64,000 nucleotides of DNA, taken from positions 124,001 through 188,000 of the forward strand of contig JAVXGM010000002.1 in NCBI GenBank assembly GCA_036657395.1, in the 5' to 3' direction. This DNA is from JAVXGM01 sp036657395 (GTDB taxonomy: Bacteria; Bacillota; Clostridia; Peptostreptococcales; Anaerovoracaceae). The notes beneath the pieces are model-generated. The model saw only the letters and a program-made list of their open reading frames with translations, was not told the origin of the DNA and searched no databases. Made by a program: the position numbers and the translations under genes. This document shows, one piece after another, positions 24,456-31,572 of this stretch (its first letter is position 1; the number at the start of each line of letters is the position of its first letter).

Positions 24456-25625
24456 TTACCAACCTTTCTTACTTGAAACCGATGAGATTTCTCTTAGTTT
24501 GTTTACCACGTCTTTCAATCCTGAAACAACATAGTCTATATCTTCTTTTGTTGTCAAATCTCCTACGGTAAACCTTATAGTTCCATGAATTTTTTCTACT
24601 GGAATCCCCATGGCAGAAAGCACATGAGAAGGTGTAAGTGAGGCTGATGAACATGCGGATCCTGTAGAAACGCTGATACCTAGCATATCCAAGTAAAGGA
24701 GTATTGCCTCTCCTTCGATAAATTCAAATGTAATGTTAGCATTTCCTGGGTGTCTATGTTCCATAGATCCGTTTACAGCTACATTTTTTATATTAGCAGT
24801 TACTTGTTTGATAAGGTAATCTCTAAGCTGAGTAGTGTTAGCTACATGGTCTTTGAAATTGGCCTTAGCAAGCTGTGCTGCTTTACCAAATCCTACAATA
24901 CAAGGAAGATTCTCCGTTCCTGCACGTTTTTTATTTTCTTGGGCTCCACCGTGTAAGTAGTTGCTGATTTTCAAACCTTTTCGAATATAAAGAGCTCCAA
25001 TGCCCTTTGGTCCATAAATTTTATGGGATGAAATCGAAAGAAGATCCACATCCATGTCCTTCACATCAATATCTATATTCCCAAGACCTTGTACCGCATC
25101 TGTGTGGAATATAATCTTGTGTTTTTTAGCTATTGCCGCCAACTCTTTAATAGGTTGAACTGATCCAACCTCATTGTTAACTAACATAACGCTAATTAAT
25201 ACTGTCTTTTCTGTAATTGCATCTTCTAAGTCTTTAGGTTCAACCAAACCTTCATTATTAACATCAAGATATGTTATATCATATCCTCGTTTTTCTAAAT
25301 ATTCACATGAGTGAAGAATCGCATGGTGCTCTATCTTTGTTGTAATGATGTGATTACCCTTATCCTTCTTAGCATCTGCAATACCAAAAATTGCCCAATT
25401 ATCGGCTTCTGTACCACAGGATGTAAAGAAAAGTTCTTTTTCCCCTGCATTAATAGAGTCGGCTACTTGCTTTCTAGCGGTTGCAATTGCTTCCTTAGAT
25501 GCCAGACCCATACTATATAAACTGGAAGGGTTTCCATATACTTGTGTAAAATACGGTTTCATTTCGTTAAAGACTTCTTCTTTAACTGGTGTAGTTGCTG
25601 CATAGTCTAGATATACCTGTCGCAT
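24456..25625 (-). CDS. nifS: Cysteine desulfurase
   Basis: NifS/IscS removes sulfur from cysteine as a persulfide for Fe-S assembly and tRNA thiolation. The 389-residue PLP enzyme has its cofactor lysine at K202 (SSHKIYGPKG). The catalytic C325 lies in the mobile loop STGSACSSAS. The N-terminal YLDYAATTPV is typical. The AGGAG site lies close to the ATG at 25625. It is the first gene of the nifS-nifU-mnmA unit. Confidence 0.95.
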   Translation of the reverse strand: MRQVYLDYAATTPVKEEVFNEMKPYFTQVYGNPSSLYSMGLASKEAIATARKQVADSINAGEKELFFTSCGTEADNWAIFGIADAKKDKGNHIITTKIEHHAILHSCEYLEKRGYDITYLDVNNEGLVEPKDLEDAITEKTVLISVMLVNNEVGSVQPIKELAAIAKKHKIIFHTDAVQGLGNIDIDVKDMDVDLLSISSHKIYGPKGIGALYIRKGLKISNYLHGGAQENKKRAGTENLPCIVGFGKAAQLAKANFKDHVANTTQLRDYLIKQVTANIKNVAVNGSMEHRHPGNANITFEFIEGEAILLYLDMLGISVSTGSACSSASLTPSHVLSAMGIPVEKIHGTIRFTVGDLTTKEDIDYVVSGLKDVVNKLREISSVSSKKGW

Positions 25626-25660
25626 GATCTCTCCTCTTTTTTCTATTATTTCAATACAAT

Positions 25661-25669
25661 ATTATACCA
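25661..25669 (-). promoter_or_regulatory. Extended -10 promoter of nifS-nifU-mnmA
   Basis: Minus-strand TGGTATAAT (25669-25661) is an extended -10 element about 35 bases before nifS. The upstream DNA is poly-A/T-rich and no clear -35 or IscR-like site is seen. Confidence 0.55.
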
Positions 25670-25751
25670 ACTTTTTATCTAAATAAAACAATTTTTTTAA
25701 AAAAAATAAAAAAAGGTAAAATAAAAGTGAGAAATCTTAAATTCCTTGGAA

Positions 25752-26201
25752 TTACAATGGCTCAAATACAGACAACTTCTGTTCGCCTACCGTCTCTTTT
25801 AAGACAACATTATACTTGTATGCTGTGGCGTATCGTTTTTCTTCTCCTCTAATCTGCCAATGGATGGAAACATCATAGCAAGTGTACCCTTTGTTCTCTT
25901 TAGTAATTTCTATAGTTTCAAAATCCATGGCCTCAATCCATTCAAACTCCCCATCTTTCCAAGTTTCTAGCCCCCGAATATCTCTGTTTAAAAGATCTCC
26001 CACTTCAATTTTCGCCAGCTGTTTTTTCCCTTCTTCTTCAGAAATATGGTGGTAATATGTATTTTGGATTATGCTTGTCCTCTGTCTCATTAAATCTTTT
26101 GCTACATCCTGGGTGCTCTTGTTTGTAAACCCAGAAAACAGACTAAATACAATTATCATCATTGCTGGAATAACTAATAGATTATAGTGTTTTTTTCTCA
26201 T
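25752..26201 (-). CDS. Membrane-anchored or secreted protein of unknown function
   Basis: I do not recognise this 149-residue protein. An N-terminal hydrophobic segment (residues about 8-25, NLLVIPAMMIIVFSLFSGF) follows an MRKKHY basic start, so it is exported or membrane-anchored. The rest is soluble, with predicted strands such as GYTCYDVSIHWQIRGEEKRYATAYKYNVVL. It lies between nifS and a DUF896 gene, separated from the latter by a terminator, so it is probably monocistronic. A short palindrome after its stop (near 25740) lacks a good T run. Confidence 0.6.
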   Translation of the reverse strand: MRKKHYNLLVIPAMMIIVFSLFSGFTNKSTQDVAKDLMRQRTSIIQNTYYHHISEEEGKKQLAKIEVGDLLNRDIRGLETWKDGEFEWIEAMDFETIEITKENKGYTCYDVSIHWQIRGEEKRYATAYKYNVVLKETVGEQKLSVFEPL

Positions 26202-26249
26202 TTAATTTTCCCCTTTCTTCAAATATCCCTTGTCCCTAAAAACACTATA

Positions 26250-26286
26250 AAATAAAAACAGCGAGAAATTTGTTATTTCACGCTGT
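26250..26286 (-). terminator. Terminator after the DUF896 gene
   Basis: Minus-strand stem ACAGCG/CGCTGT (26286-26281 with 26263-26258), extended inward by GAAAT/ATTTC across a bulge, then TTTTTATTTT. It ends the crcB-DUF896 transcript. Confidence 0.75.
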
Positions 26287-26294
26287 CGTAATCA

Positions 26295-26510
26295 TTATTT
26301 TTTCAAATTTTTTTCTTCTGCTATTTCCTCTGGGGTCATATCCTCTACAAATCTTACCCTCTTTAGCTGGCTTTTAACATTTCGACGCATACTGGCAATA
26401 TATTCTTTCCTAAGGCCATCACGCTCTATTTCTTCTTCTTTAGTTAAACCTTCTCCCTTAGCTTTTTTTGCTAAAGTGTTGATTCTATCTATTTGTTCTT
26501 TTGAAATCAT
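26295..26510 (-). CDS. DUF896 (UPF0291) family protein
   Basis: A 71-residue cytoplasmic protein of the DUF896/YnzC family. Family hallmarks are the N-terminal helical hairpin (EQIDRINTLAKKAKGEGLTKEE), then LRKEYIASMRRNVKSQL and a charged C-terminal tail. Related B. subtilis proteins have been linked to the SOS or stress response, but the biochemical role is unknown. It starts 14 bases after the crcB stop and ends before a clear terminator. Confidence 0.88.
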   Translation of the reverse strand: MISKEQIDRINTLAKKAKGEGLTKEEEIERDGLRKEYIASMRRNVKSQLKRVRFVEDMTPEEIAEEKNLKK

Positions 26511-26524
26511 ATTATCTCCTTCTT

Positions 26525-26905
26525 CTATCCTACTACTCCTTTAATTAGGCTTGCGCAGAGGATTTTTCCTAGATAAACACCTAGTAAACAGACAACTACA
26601 CTGCCTACAGCATATACGCTTCCAGATAAGTATGATTTGTGTGAAAACAAATCAAAGGTTTCTGCCGAAAATGTAGAAAATGTAGTGAAGCCTCCGCATA
26701 CTCCAGTTGATAAAAATAAAACTAGATTTTGCGACGGTATTACTTTCTCACTGGCTTGCAATACTGCACCTATTGCAACAGCACCTATAAAATTAATGCT
26801 CATGGTGATAAGTGGAAAATTTCCAGTATACAAAATAAGGCTCATCAAATATCTTGCCATTGCGCCAAGACACCCACCTGCACCCACACATAAACAAGAG
26901 ATCAT
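26525..26905 (-). CDS. crcB: Fluoride-specific ion channel (CrcB/Fluc)
   Basis: Fluc proteins export fluoride as dual-topology dimers. I start this one at the second ATG (26905), because AGGAGG lies seven bases before it; the ATG at 26911 is one base from that site. The roughly 126-residue protein has four hydrophobic spans, an early GAGGCLGAMARY segment and the signature GGFTTFSTFSAE. Only one copy is present, so it probably works as a homodimer. I see no fluoride riboswitch upstream. Confidence 0.92.
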   Translation of the reverse strand: MISCLCVGAGGCLGAMARYLMSLILYTGNFPLITMSINFIGAVAIGAVLQASEKVIPSQNLVLFLSTGVCGGFTTFSTFSAETFDLFSHKSYLSGSVYAVGSVVVCLLGVYLGKILCASLIKGVVG

Positions 26906-27050
26906 ACGCATTCCTCCTTACTGCCTAAAAGCATCTTTAAGTATATAAAACTATATATTTAATGTCAATATTCTTTGCCGAATCCAATGACTTTTCCCCT
27001 TGTTTATGCTAAAATACCATCATTATGTATAAAAATTGATTGGAGGAAAA

Positions 27051-28280
27051 ATGACTGAGAAACTTGTAATTACTGGCATGGGTGCTGTTACTCCCATCGG
27101 TATTGGCGTTGAAAAATATTGGACAAACCTAATTGACGGTGTATGTGGTATAGACCATTTAACCCGTTTTGACACTTCTGATCTTTTAGTGAAAATTGGA
27201 GCAGAAATTAAAAATTTTAACCCTAAGGATTATATCCCGGGAAAATTGGTACGGGAAATGGATCTTTTCATGCAGTACGCTTATGTTGCTGCTGAAGAGG
27301 CTTTAGAGGACAGTAAGTACCCAATTAAAGAAAATTCTCATAAAATCGGCCTTGTTATGGGAACTGCTTTAAATGGGGTTTCAGCCATTGCAAAGACCCA
27401 AGATGAATTAAGTACAGGAAAACAGAAAAAAGTAAGTCCTCGCTTTCTTCCTAAAATTTTAGGAAATTTGGCTCCAGCGCAAATCTCTATTGCAAAGGGA
27501 ATCCACGGACCAAGCTATACGCTTAATACAGCCTGTTCATCTGGTGGGGATGCTATATCTATGGCTGGAATGCTTATCCGTTCAGGCCAGGCCGATGCAA
27601 TTTTAGTTGTTGGCGGAGAAAGCAGCTTGTGCCCTGTAATTTTAAATAGCTTAGGTCAAGCTAAAGCGCTTTCTAGAGGTAATGAGAATCCTAAGGCAGC
27701 TTGCAGACCTTTTGATGCAGAAAGAAATGGTTTCATCATGGGTGAAGGTGGTGGCGCCTTACTTATTGAATCGGAAGAACATGCTCTTAAACGAAATGCT
27801 AAAATCTATGCCCAGCTTGTTGGTTATGGAAATACTTCTGATGGATATCACGTTACCTCGCCTGATCCTACAGCAAAGGGCGCTATTGCATGTATGAATA
27901 TCGCACTTAATATGGCTGAAATCAAGCCGGATTCAATTGGATATATAAATGCCCACGGTACTTCAACACCCGTGGGAGATCCTATCGAAACAACCGCTAT
28001 CAAGGCTGTCTTTGGTAAGGAGACTGCACCCCCTGTAAGCTCAACAAAAGGCGCTACAGGCCATTTGATGGGTGCTGGCGGCATCACAGAGGTCATCGCT
28101 TGCATTAAGGCTCTTGAAAATGGCATCTTGCCTCCAACTGTAGGTTATGAGCTTCCAGATCCTGAATGTGATTTGGATTACATTCCTGGAAAAGCAAGAA
28201 AGGTAAACATAAAGTATGCCATGTCCAATGCACTAGGCTTCGGCGGGCAAAACTCCAGTATAATTATAAAAAAATACTAG
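27051..28280 (+). CDS. fabF: Beta-ketoacyl-[acyl-carrier-protein] synthase II
   Basis: FabF condenses malonyl-ACP with acyl-ACP in fatty-acid elongation. The start is ATG 27051, five bases after GGAGG. An in-frame TTG at 27036 would lie before that site. The 409-residue protein has the full triad: C162 (NTACSSGGD), H302 (NAHGTSTPVGD) and H338 (KGATGHLMGAGG). It stands alone on the plus strand, away from any fab cluster. It may be an extra copy or a dedicated synthase rather than the main elongation enzyme. The bidirectional terminator after it also serves pflB. Confidence 0.93.
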   Translation: MTEKLVITGMGAVTPIGIGVEKYWTNLIDGVCGIDHLTRFDTSDLLVKIGAEIKNFNPKDYIPGKLVREMDLFMQYAYVAAEEALEDSKYPIKENSHKIGLVMGTALNGVSAIAKTQDELSTGKQKKVSPRFLPKILGNLAPAQISIAKGIHGPSYTLNTACSSGGDAISMAGMLIRSGQADAILVVGGESSLCPVILNSLGQAKALSRGNENPKAACRPFDAERNGFIMGEGGGALLIESEEHALKRNAKIYAQLVGYGNTSDGYHVTSPDPTAKGAIACMNIALNMAEIKPDSIGYINAHGTSTPVGDPIETTAIKAVFGKETAPPVSSTKGATGHLMGAGGITEVIACIKALENGILPPTVGYELPDPECDLDYIPGKARKVNIKYAMSNALGFGGQNSSIIIKKY

Positions 28281-28287
28281 ATTCCAC

Positions 28288-28329
28288 AAAAAAATCGGCG
28301 TGATTGGTAAAATCAACGCCGATTTTTTT
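28288..28329. terminator. Bidirectional terminator between fabF and pflB
   Basis: Arms AAAATCGGCG-T-GATT and AATCA-ACGCCGATTTT form a long stem with A runs before and T runs after. It can therefore terminate both convergent genes, fabF (+) and pflB (-). Confidence 0.85.
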
Positions 28330-28334
28330 ATTTA

Positions 28335-30563
28335 TTACATAGCTCCATGGAATGTACGAGCAATTACTTCTTTTTGTTGTTCTTTGCTAAGTCTAACAAA
28401 ATTTACTGCGTATCCTGATACACGAATTGTAAGTGATGGATATTTTTCTGGCTCTTCCATTGCTTTTTGTAAAAGCTCTCTTTTCATAACATTAACATTA
28501 AGATGATGTGCTCCCTGGCAGAAATAACCGTCTAGTAGTGAAACCAAGTTTCGTTCACGTTGTACTGGTTCTTTTCCTAAAGCATCAGGCACGATAGAGA
28601 ACGTATTCGACACACCATCTTGACATACTGTACGATATGGGATTTTTGCAACTGTATTTAATGCTGCAATTGCACCATTTTTATCCCTACCATGCATAGG
28701 GTTAGCACCTGGGGCTAATGGCTCACCATGTTTTCTACCGTCAGGTGTATCCCCTGTCTTCTTTCCATACATTACATTTGAAGTAATCGTTAATGCTGAC
28801 AAGGTGTGTTTTGCATTACGGTACATTGGGTGTTTTTTGAGTTCAGCAGAGAAATATTTCACTACTTCTACAGCAAGATCATCCACAAGATCATCGTCAT
28901 TACCATATTTAGGGAAATCATTTTCTATCTTAAAATCTATTGCAATCCCTTTTTCATCTCTAACTGGTGTTACCTTTCCGAATTTAATTGCAGAAAGTGA
29001 GTCAGCAGCTACAGATATTCCTGCAATCCCAAAGGCAGTAAGCCTTTCTACATGAGTATCATGTAGCGCCATTTGACTGGCTTCATAAGCATACTTATCG
29101 TGCATATAATGTATTACATTCATAGTATCTACATAAAGTTCTGCCACATAGGTTAAAACCTTTTTATAGCTAAGCATTACCAGATTAAAATCTAAAGGTC
29201 CTTCTTCCATAGCTTTTATCTTAGGAATTACAACTTCCCCAGTCAGTTCATCTACCCCACCATTAATAGCATATAAAAGAGACTTTGCCAGGTTAGCTCT
29301 AGCTCCAAAAAATTGCATCTGCTTTCCTAGACTCATTGCAGAAACGCAACATGAAATAGCATAATCATCTCCGTAAACTGGCCTCATAACATCATCATTT
29401 TCATATTGAATTGAGTCTGTTTCAATACTCATTCTTGAACAATATGTCTTAAATGATTCAGGTAGATTCTGGCTCCATAATACTGTTAAGTTTGGCTCTG
29501 GAGCTGTTCCCAAATTAGTCAGAGTATGTAGGAATCTAAATGAACTTTTTGTTACAAGTGACATCCCTTTTACGCTCATTCCCCCGATGGCCTCTGTTAC
29601 CCAAGTTGGGTCTCCACCAAATAACTCATTATATTCTGGTGTACGAAGATGGCGAACCAAACGCAGCTTAATAACAAACTGATCTATTAATTCCTGGGCT
29701 TCTAGCTCTGTTAAAATGCCTAATTCCAAATCTCTTTGAATATAAATATCAATAAATGTGGAGGTTCTTCCTAGAGAGGTTGCTGCCCCATTGTTTTCCT
29801 TTACTCCAGCTAAATATCCTAAATAAACAAACTGTACTGCTTCTGTGGCATTGCTAGCAGGACCACTAAGATCAACCCCATACTTTTGAGCCATGGATTT
29901 AACTTCCTTAAGTGCTCTTACCTGTTCATGAAGTTCTTCTCTATTACGGATAAGTTCATCCGTCATAGGACCATCAGCCATCTGTATATCAATTTCTTTT
30001 TGTTCCACTAGATAATCTATTCCGTATAAAGCAATTCGCCTGTAGTCTCCAATAATTCTACCTCTGCCATATGCGTCAGGAAGACCTGTGAGAAGTCCAA
30101 CGTGTCTTGCTACTTTTGTTCTTTCTGGATAAGCATCAAAAACTCCTTCATTATGAGTTTTCCTATACTCATGGAAACGTCTTGAAATTTCAGGTTTCAA
30201 TTTATATCCGTATTGTTTCAAAGAAGATTCAGCCATTCTTATTCCACCGTATGGATTGACGATCCGCTTAAGAGGTGCATCTGTTTGTAATCCAAAGATT
30301 ACTTCATTGTCTTTATCTATATATCCTGGTGCAAAATTATCAATGCCTGATACCACTTCTGTCTCAACGTCTAGAATCCCTTTTTCAATCTCTTTTAATA
30401 AAAGTTTCTTACATTTTTCCCAGACTTTTTCTGTTTTTTCTGTAGTTCCTTGAAGGAATTCCTCATTACCTGCATATGAAGTTACATTTTTTTGTATAAA
30501 ATTCCTGACATCTATTACATGTCTCCAGTTACCGCTATTAAAGCCTTCCCATTCTTTTCTCAT
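28335..30563 (-). CDS. pflB: Formate C-acetyltransferase (pyruvate formate-lyase)
   Basis: PflB converts pyruvate and CoA to acetyl-CoA and formate. I start it at 30563 (MRKEWEGFNSGNW), ten bases after AGGAG; the longer frame runs into the riboswitch. The 742-residue protein has the catalytic cysteine pair C405-C406 (AISCCVSAM) and the glycyl-radical G717 in RVSGYAVNFV. The activating enzyme gene pflA is not adjacent, since fabF converges downstream. Expression is controlled by a ZTP riboswitch and terminator in the leader, tying formate supply to one-carbon status. Confidence 0.96.
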   Translation of the reverse strand: MRKEWEGFNSGNWRHVIDVRNFIQKNVTSYAGNEEFLQGTTEKTEKVWEKCKKLLLKEIEKGILDVETEVVSGIDNFAPGYIDKDNEVIFGLQTDAPLKRIVNPYGGIRMAESSLKQYGYKLKPEISRRFHEYRKTHNEGVFDAYPERTKVARHVGLLTGLPDAYGRGRIIGDYRRIALYGIDYLVEQKEIDIQMADGPMTDELIRNREELHEQVRALKEVKSMAQKYGVDLSGPASNATEAVQFVYLGYLAGVKENNGAATSLGRTSTFIDIYIQRDLELGILTELEAQELIDQFVIKLRLVRHLRTPEYNELFGGDPTWVTEAIGGMSVKGMSLVTKSSFRFLHTLTNLGTAPEPNLTVLWSQNLPESFKTYCSRMSIETDSIQYENDDVMRPVYGDDYAISCCVSAMSLGKQMQFFGARANLAKSLLYAINGGVDELTGEVVIPKIKAMEEGPLDFNLVMLSYKKVLTYVAELYVDTMNVIHYMHDKYAYEASQMALHDTHVERLTAFGIAGISVAADSLSAIKFGKVTPVRDEKGIAIDFKIENDFPKYGNDDDLVDDLAVEVVKYFSAELKKHPMYRNAKHTLSALTITSNVMYGKKTGDTPDGRKHGEPLAPGANPMHGRDKNGAIAALNTVAKIPYRTVCQDGVSNTFSIVPDALGKEPVQRERNLVSLLDGYFCQGAHHLNVNVMKRELLQKAMEEPEKYPSLTIRVSGYAVNFVRLSKEQQKEVIARTFHGAM

Positions 30564-30600
30564 AATTGTTAATCTCCTGTTCAAAACGATGATCAAAAAA

Positions 30601-30647
30601 TAAAAAAAGTCGACCTTCCAGACTTTTTCTAGCCCAGACGGTCGACT
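30601..30647 (-). terminator. Riboswitch-controlled terminator in the pflB leader
   Basis: Minus-strand arms AGTCGACC (30647-30640) and GGTCGACT (30615-30608) are followed by seven T residues (30608-30602, sharing the last arm base). The 5' arm overlaps two bases of the aptamer's conserved 3' strand CCGTC (30641-30637), so terminator and ligand-bound aptamer should exclude each other. It lies about 38 bases before the pflB start. Confidence 0.88.
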
Positions 30648-30696
30648 CATAATTACATTCATACTTCACGTGGTTAATTCCACTTCCGTCAGTTGT
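30632..30696 (-). ncRNA. ZTP riboswitch (pfl motif)
   Basis: The minus strand reads CAACTGACGGAAGTGG, then an ATTAA-type loop closed by GTGG/CCAC (30683-30680 with 30673-30670), then GTGAAGTATGA. After a short linker comes CCGTCTGGGC (30641-30632). GACGG (30690-30686) can pair with CCGTC (30641-30637). These are the conserved parts of the ZTP-sensing pfl motif, which was named for its association with pfl genes. ZTP or ZMP binding should favour read-through into pflB. Confidence 0.9.
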
Positions 30697-30707
30697 ATGA
30701 CTTTTTG

Positions 30708-30736
30708 AATATACTATATATAGGTTAAAATGTCAA
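30708..30736 (-). promoter_or_regulatory. Promoter of the ZTP riboswitch-pflB transcript
   Basis: Minus-strand consensus -35 TTGACA (30736-30731), 17-base spacer, -10 TATATT (30713-30708). Transcription would begin near 30700, just ahead of the aptamer. The -35 is only 15 bases past the flavoprotein stop codon, with no terminator between them. Confidence 0.85.
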
Positions 30737-30751
30737 CGCTTAAATTTAATG

Positions 30752-31297
30752 TTATAAACCTTTCCCTAAAACATATGCATCCTGCCTTATTTTGCCACCT
30801 TCACTTGTGTCACTGTCACCCCCTGCAATAATTTTGCCTGCAAGCTCCATGTCTTTTCCAAGGAATGTTCCCAGGTACCAATCATAGTTTGTTTGGTATT
30901 TTTCATAGCCTGCCGGCGCACCTTGTGCAAAGATCCCAATCAGTTTAATCCCAGGTTGAATCCTGGATTTTTTTTCCTTGTCTAACAGGCAATAATGACG
31001 ATTCATAAAGGTAATCATTGGGCCTATTACTTGAGAATAATAGTTAGGTGATGCCACAATCAATGCGCCACTTTCTCTAAGATCCTTAAAGTAGCCTTGA
31101 AGGTCATCTTCAATAACACAATCTGAGTCGTATTTACGACAACAACCACAAGCTTGACAGCCTAGCATGTCCATATCCTCTATCTTATATGTTGCGATTT
31201 CATGACCTGATTCTTTTGCTCCTTTTATTACATCCATTGCAATTTTTGTAGAAATACTGTCTTTTCTTGGACTTCCAAGAACTACTGTTATCTTCAT
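30752..31297 (-). CDS. Iron-sulfur flavoprotein / NAD(P)H-dependent FMN reductase family
   Basis: I start this gene at 31297 (MKITVVLGSPRK), with GAGG five bases upstream; the longer open frame overlaps a separate small gene. The 181-residue protein has a flavodoxin-like FMN-binding start (GSPRKDSISTKIA) and ASPNYYSQV. The cysteine cluster C47-x2-C50-x2-C53-x6-C60 fits the compact [4Fe-4S] motif of iron-sulfur flavoproteins of anaerobes. Such proteins pass electrons and may help with oxygen or redox stress. No terminator separates it from the pflB promoter, so read-through into the riboswitch is possible. Confidence 0.85.
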   Translation of the reverse strand: MKITVVLGSPRKDSISTKIAMDVIKGAKESGHEIATYKIEDMDMLGCQACGCCRKYDSDCVIEDDLQGYFKDLRESGALIVASPNYYSQVIGPMITFMNRHYCLLDKEKKSRIQPGIKLIGIFAQGAPAGYEKYQTNYDWYLGTFLGKDMELAGKIIAGGDSDTSEGGKIRQDAYVLGKGL

Positions 31298-31346
31298 AAT
31301 ACCCTCTTCTTCTTCTTCATTTAATGTTTTAATTCTATAAAAAAGC

Positions 31347-31511
31347 TTATTCCATAAATCTTTGGTGGACTGAGGAAGGAATGTCACATTGATCCTGTGG
31401 GCAAAGTCTATCCCACTCTTCATCGGTAAGCTCATAGTTTTTGGCAAGCTCTTTCATTCGGTTTCTGTAACATTTAGTAAAAACATCTATCATCATATTC
31501 ATCAATCTCAT
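31347..31511 (-). CDS. Small protein of 54 residues upstream of the flavoprotein
   Basis: A short open frame with AGGAG seven bases before the ATG at 31511; an ATG at 31517 is too close to that site. The protein begins MRLMNMMIDVFTKCYR and contains ELTDEEWDRLCPQDQCD, ending in HQRFME. It is hydrophilic and basic at the start, acidic later, with cysteines at residues 14, 39 and 44. It precedes the iron-sulfur flavoprotein by about 50 bases and probably shares its transcript. I do not recognise a family. Confidence 0.6.
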   Translation of the reverse strand: MRLMNMMIDVFTKCYRNRMKELAKNYELTDEEWDRLCPQDQCDIPSSVHQRFME

Positions 31512-31572
31512 ATACATATTCTCCTCTTCATGTATAGTTTGAGAAAAATGTCATATATCTATGCTTCTACCT

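Noticed and set aside
26906..27050. Fluoride riboswitch before crcB
   Set aside because: No match to the conserved fluoride aptamer core on the minus strand in this short interval.
30564..30662. In-frame N-terminal extension of pflB by 33 codons
   Set aside because: The stretch runs through the riboswitch and terminator, has no ribosome-binding site and does not resemble any pyruvate formate-lyase N-terminus. AGGAG precedes the ATG at 30563.
31298..31447. Fifty-codon extension of the iron-sulfur flavoprotein
   Set aside because: It overlaps the separate small gene in another frame, is not flavodoxin-like, and the internal ATG has its own ribosome-binding site.
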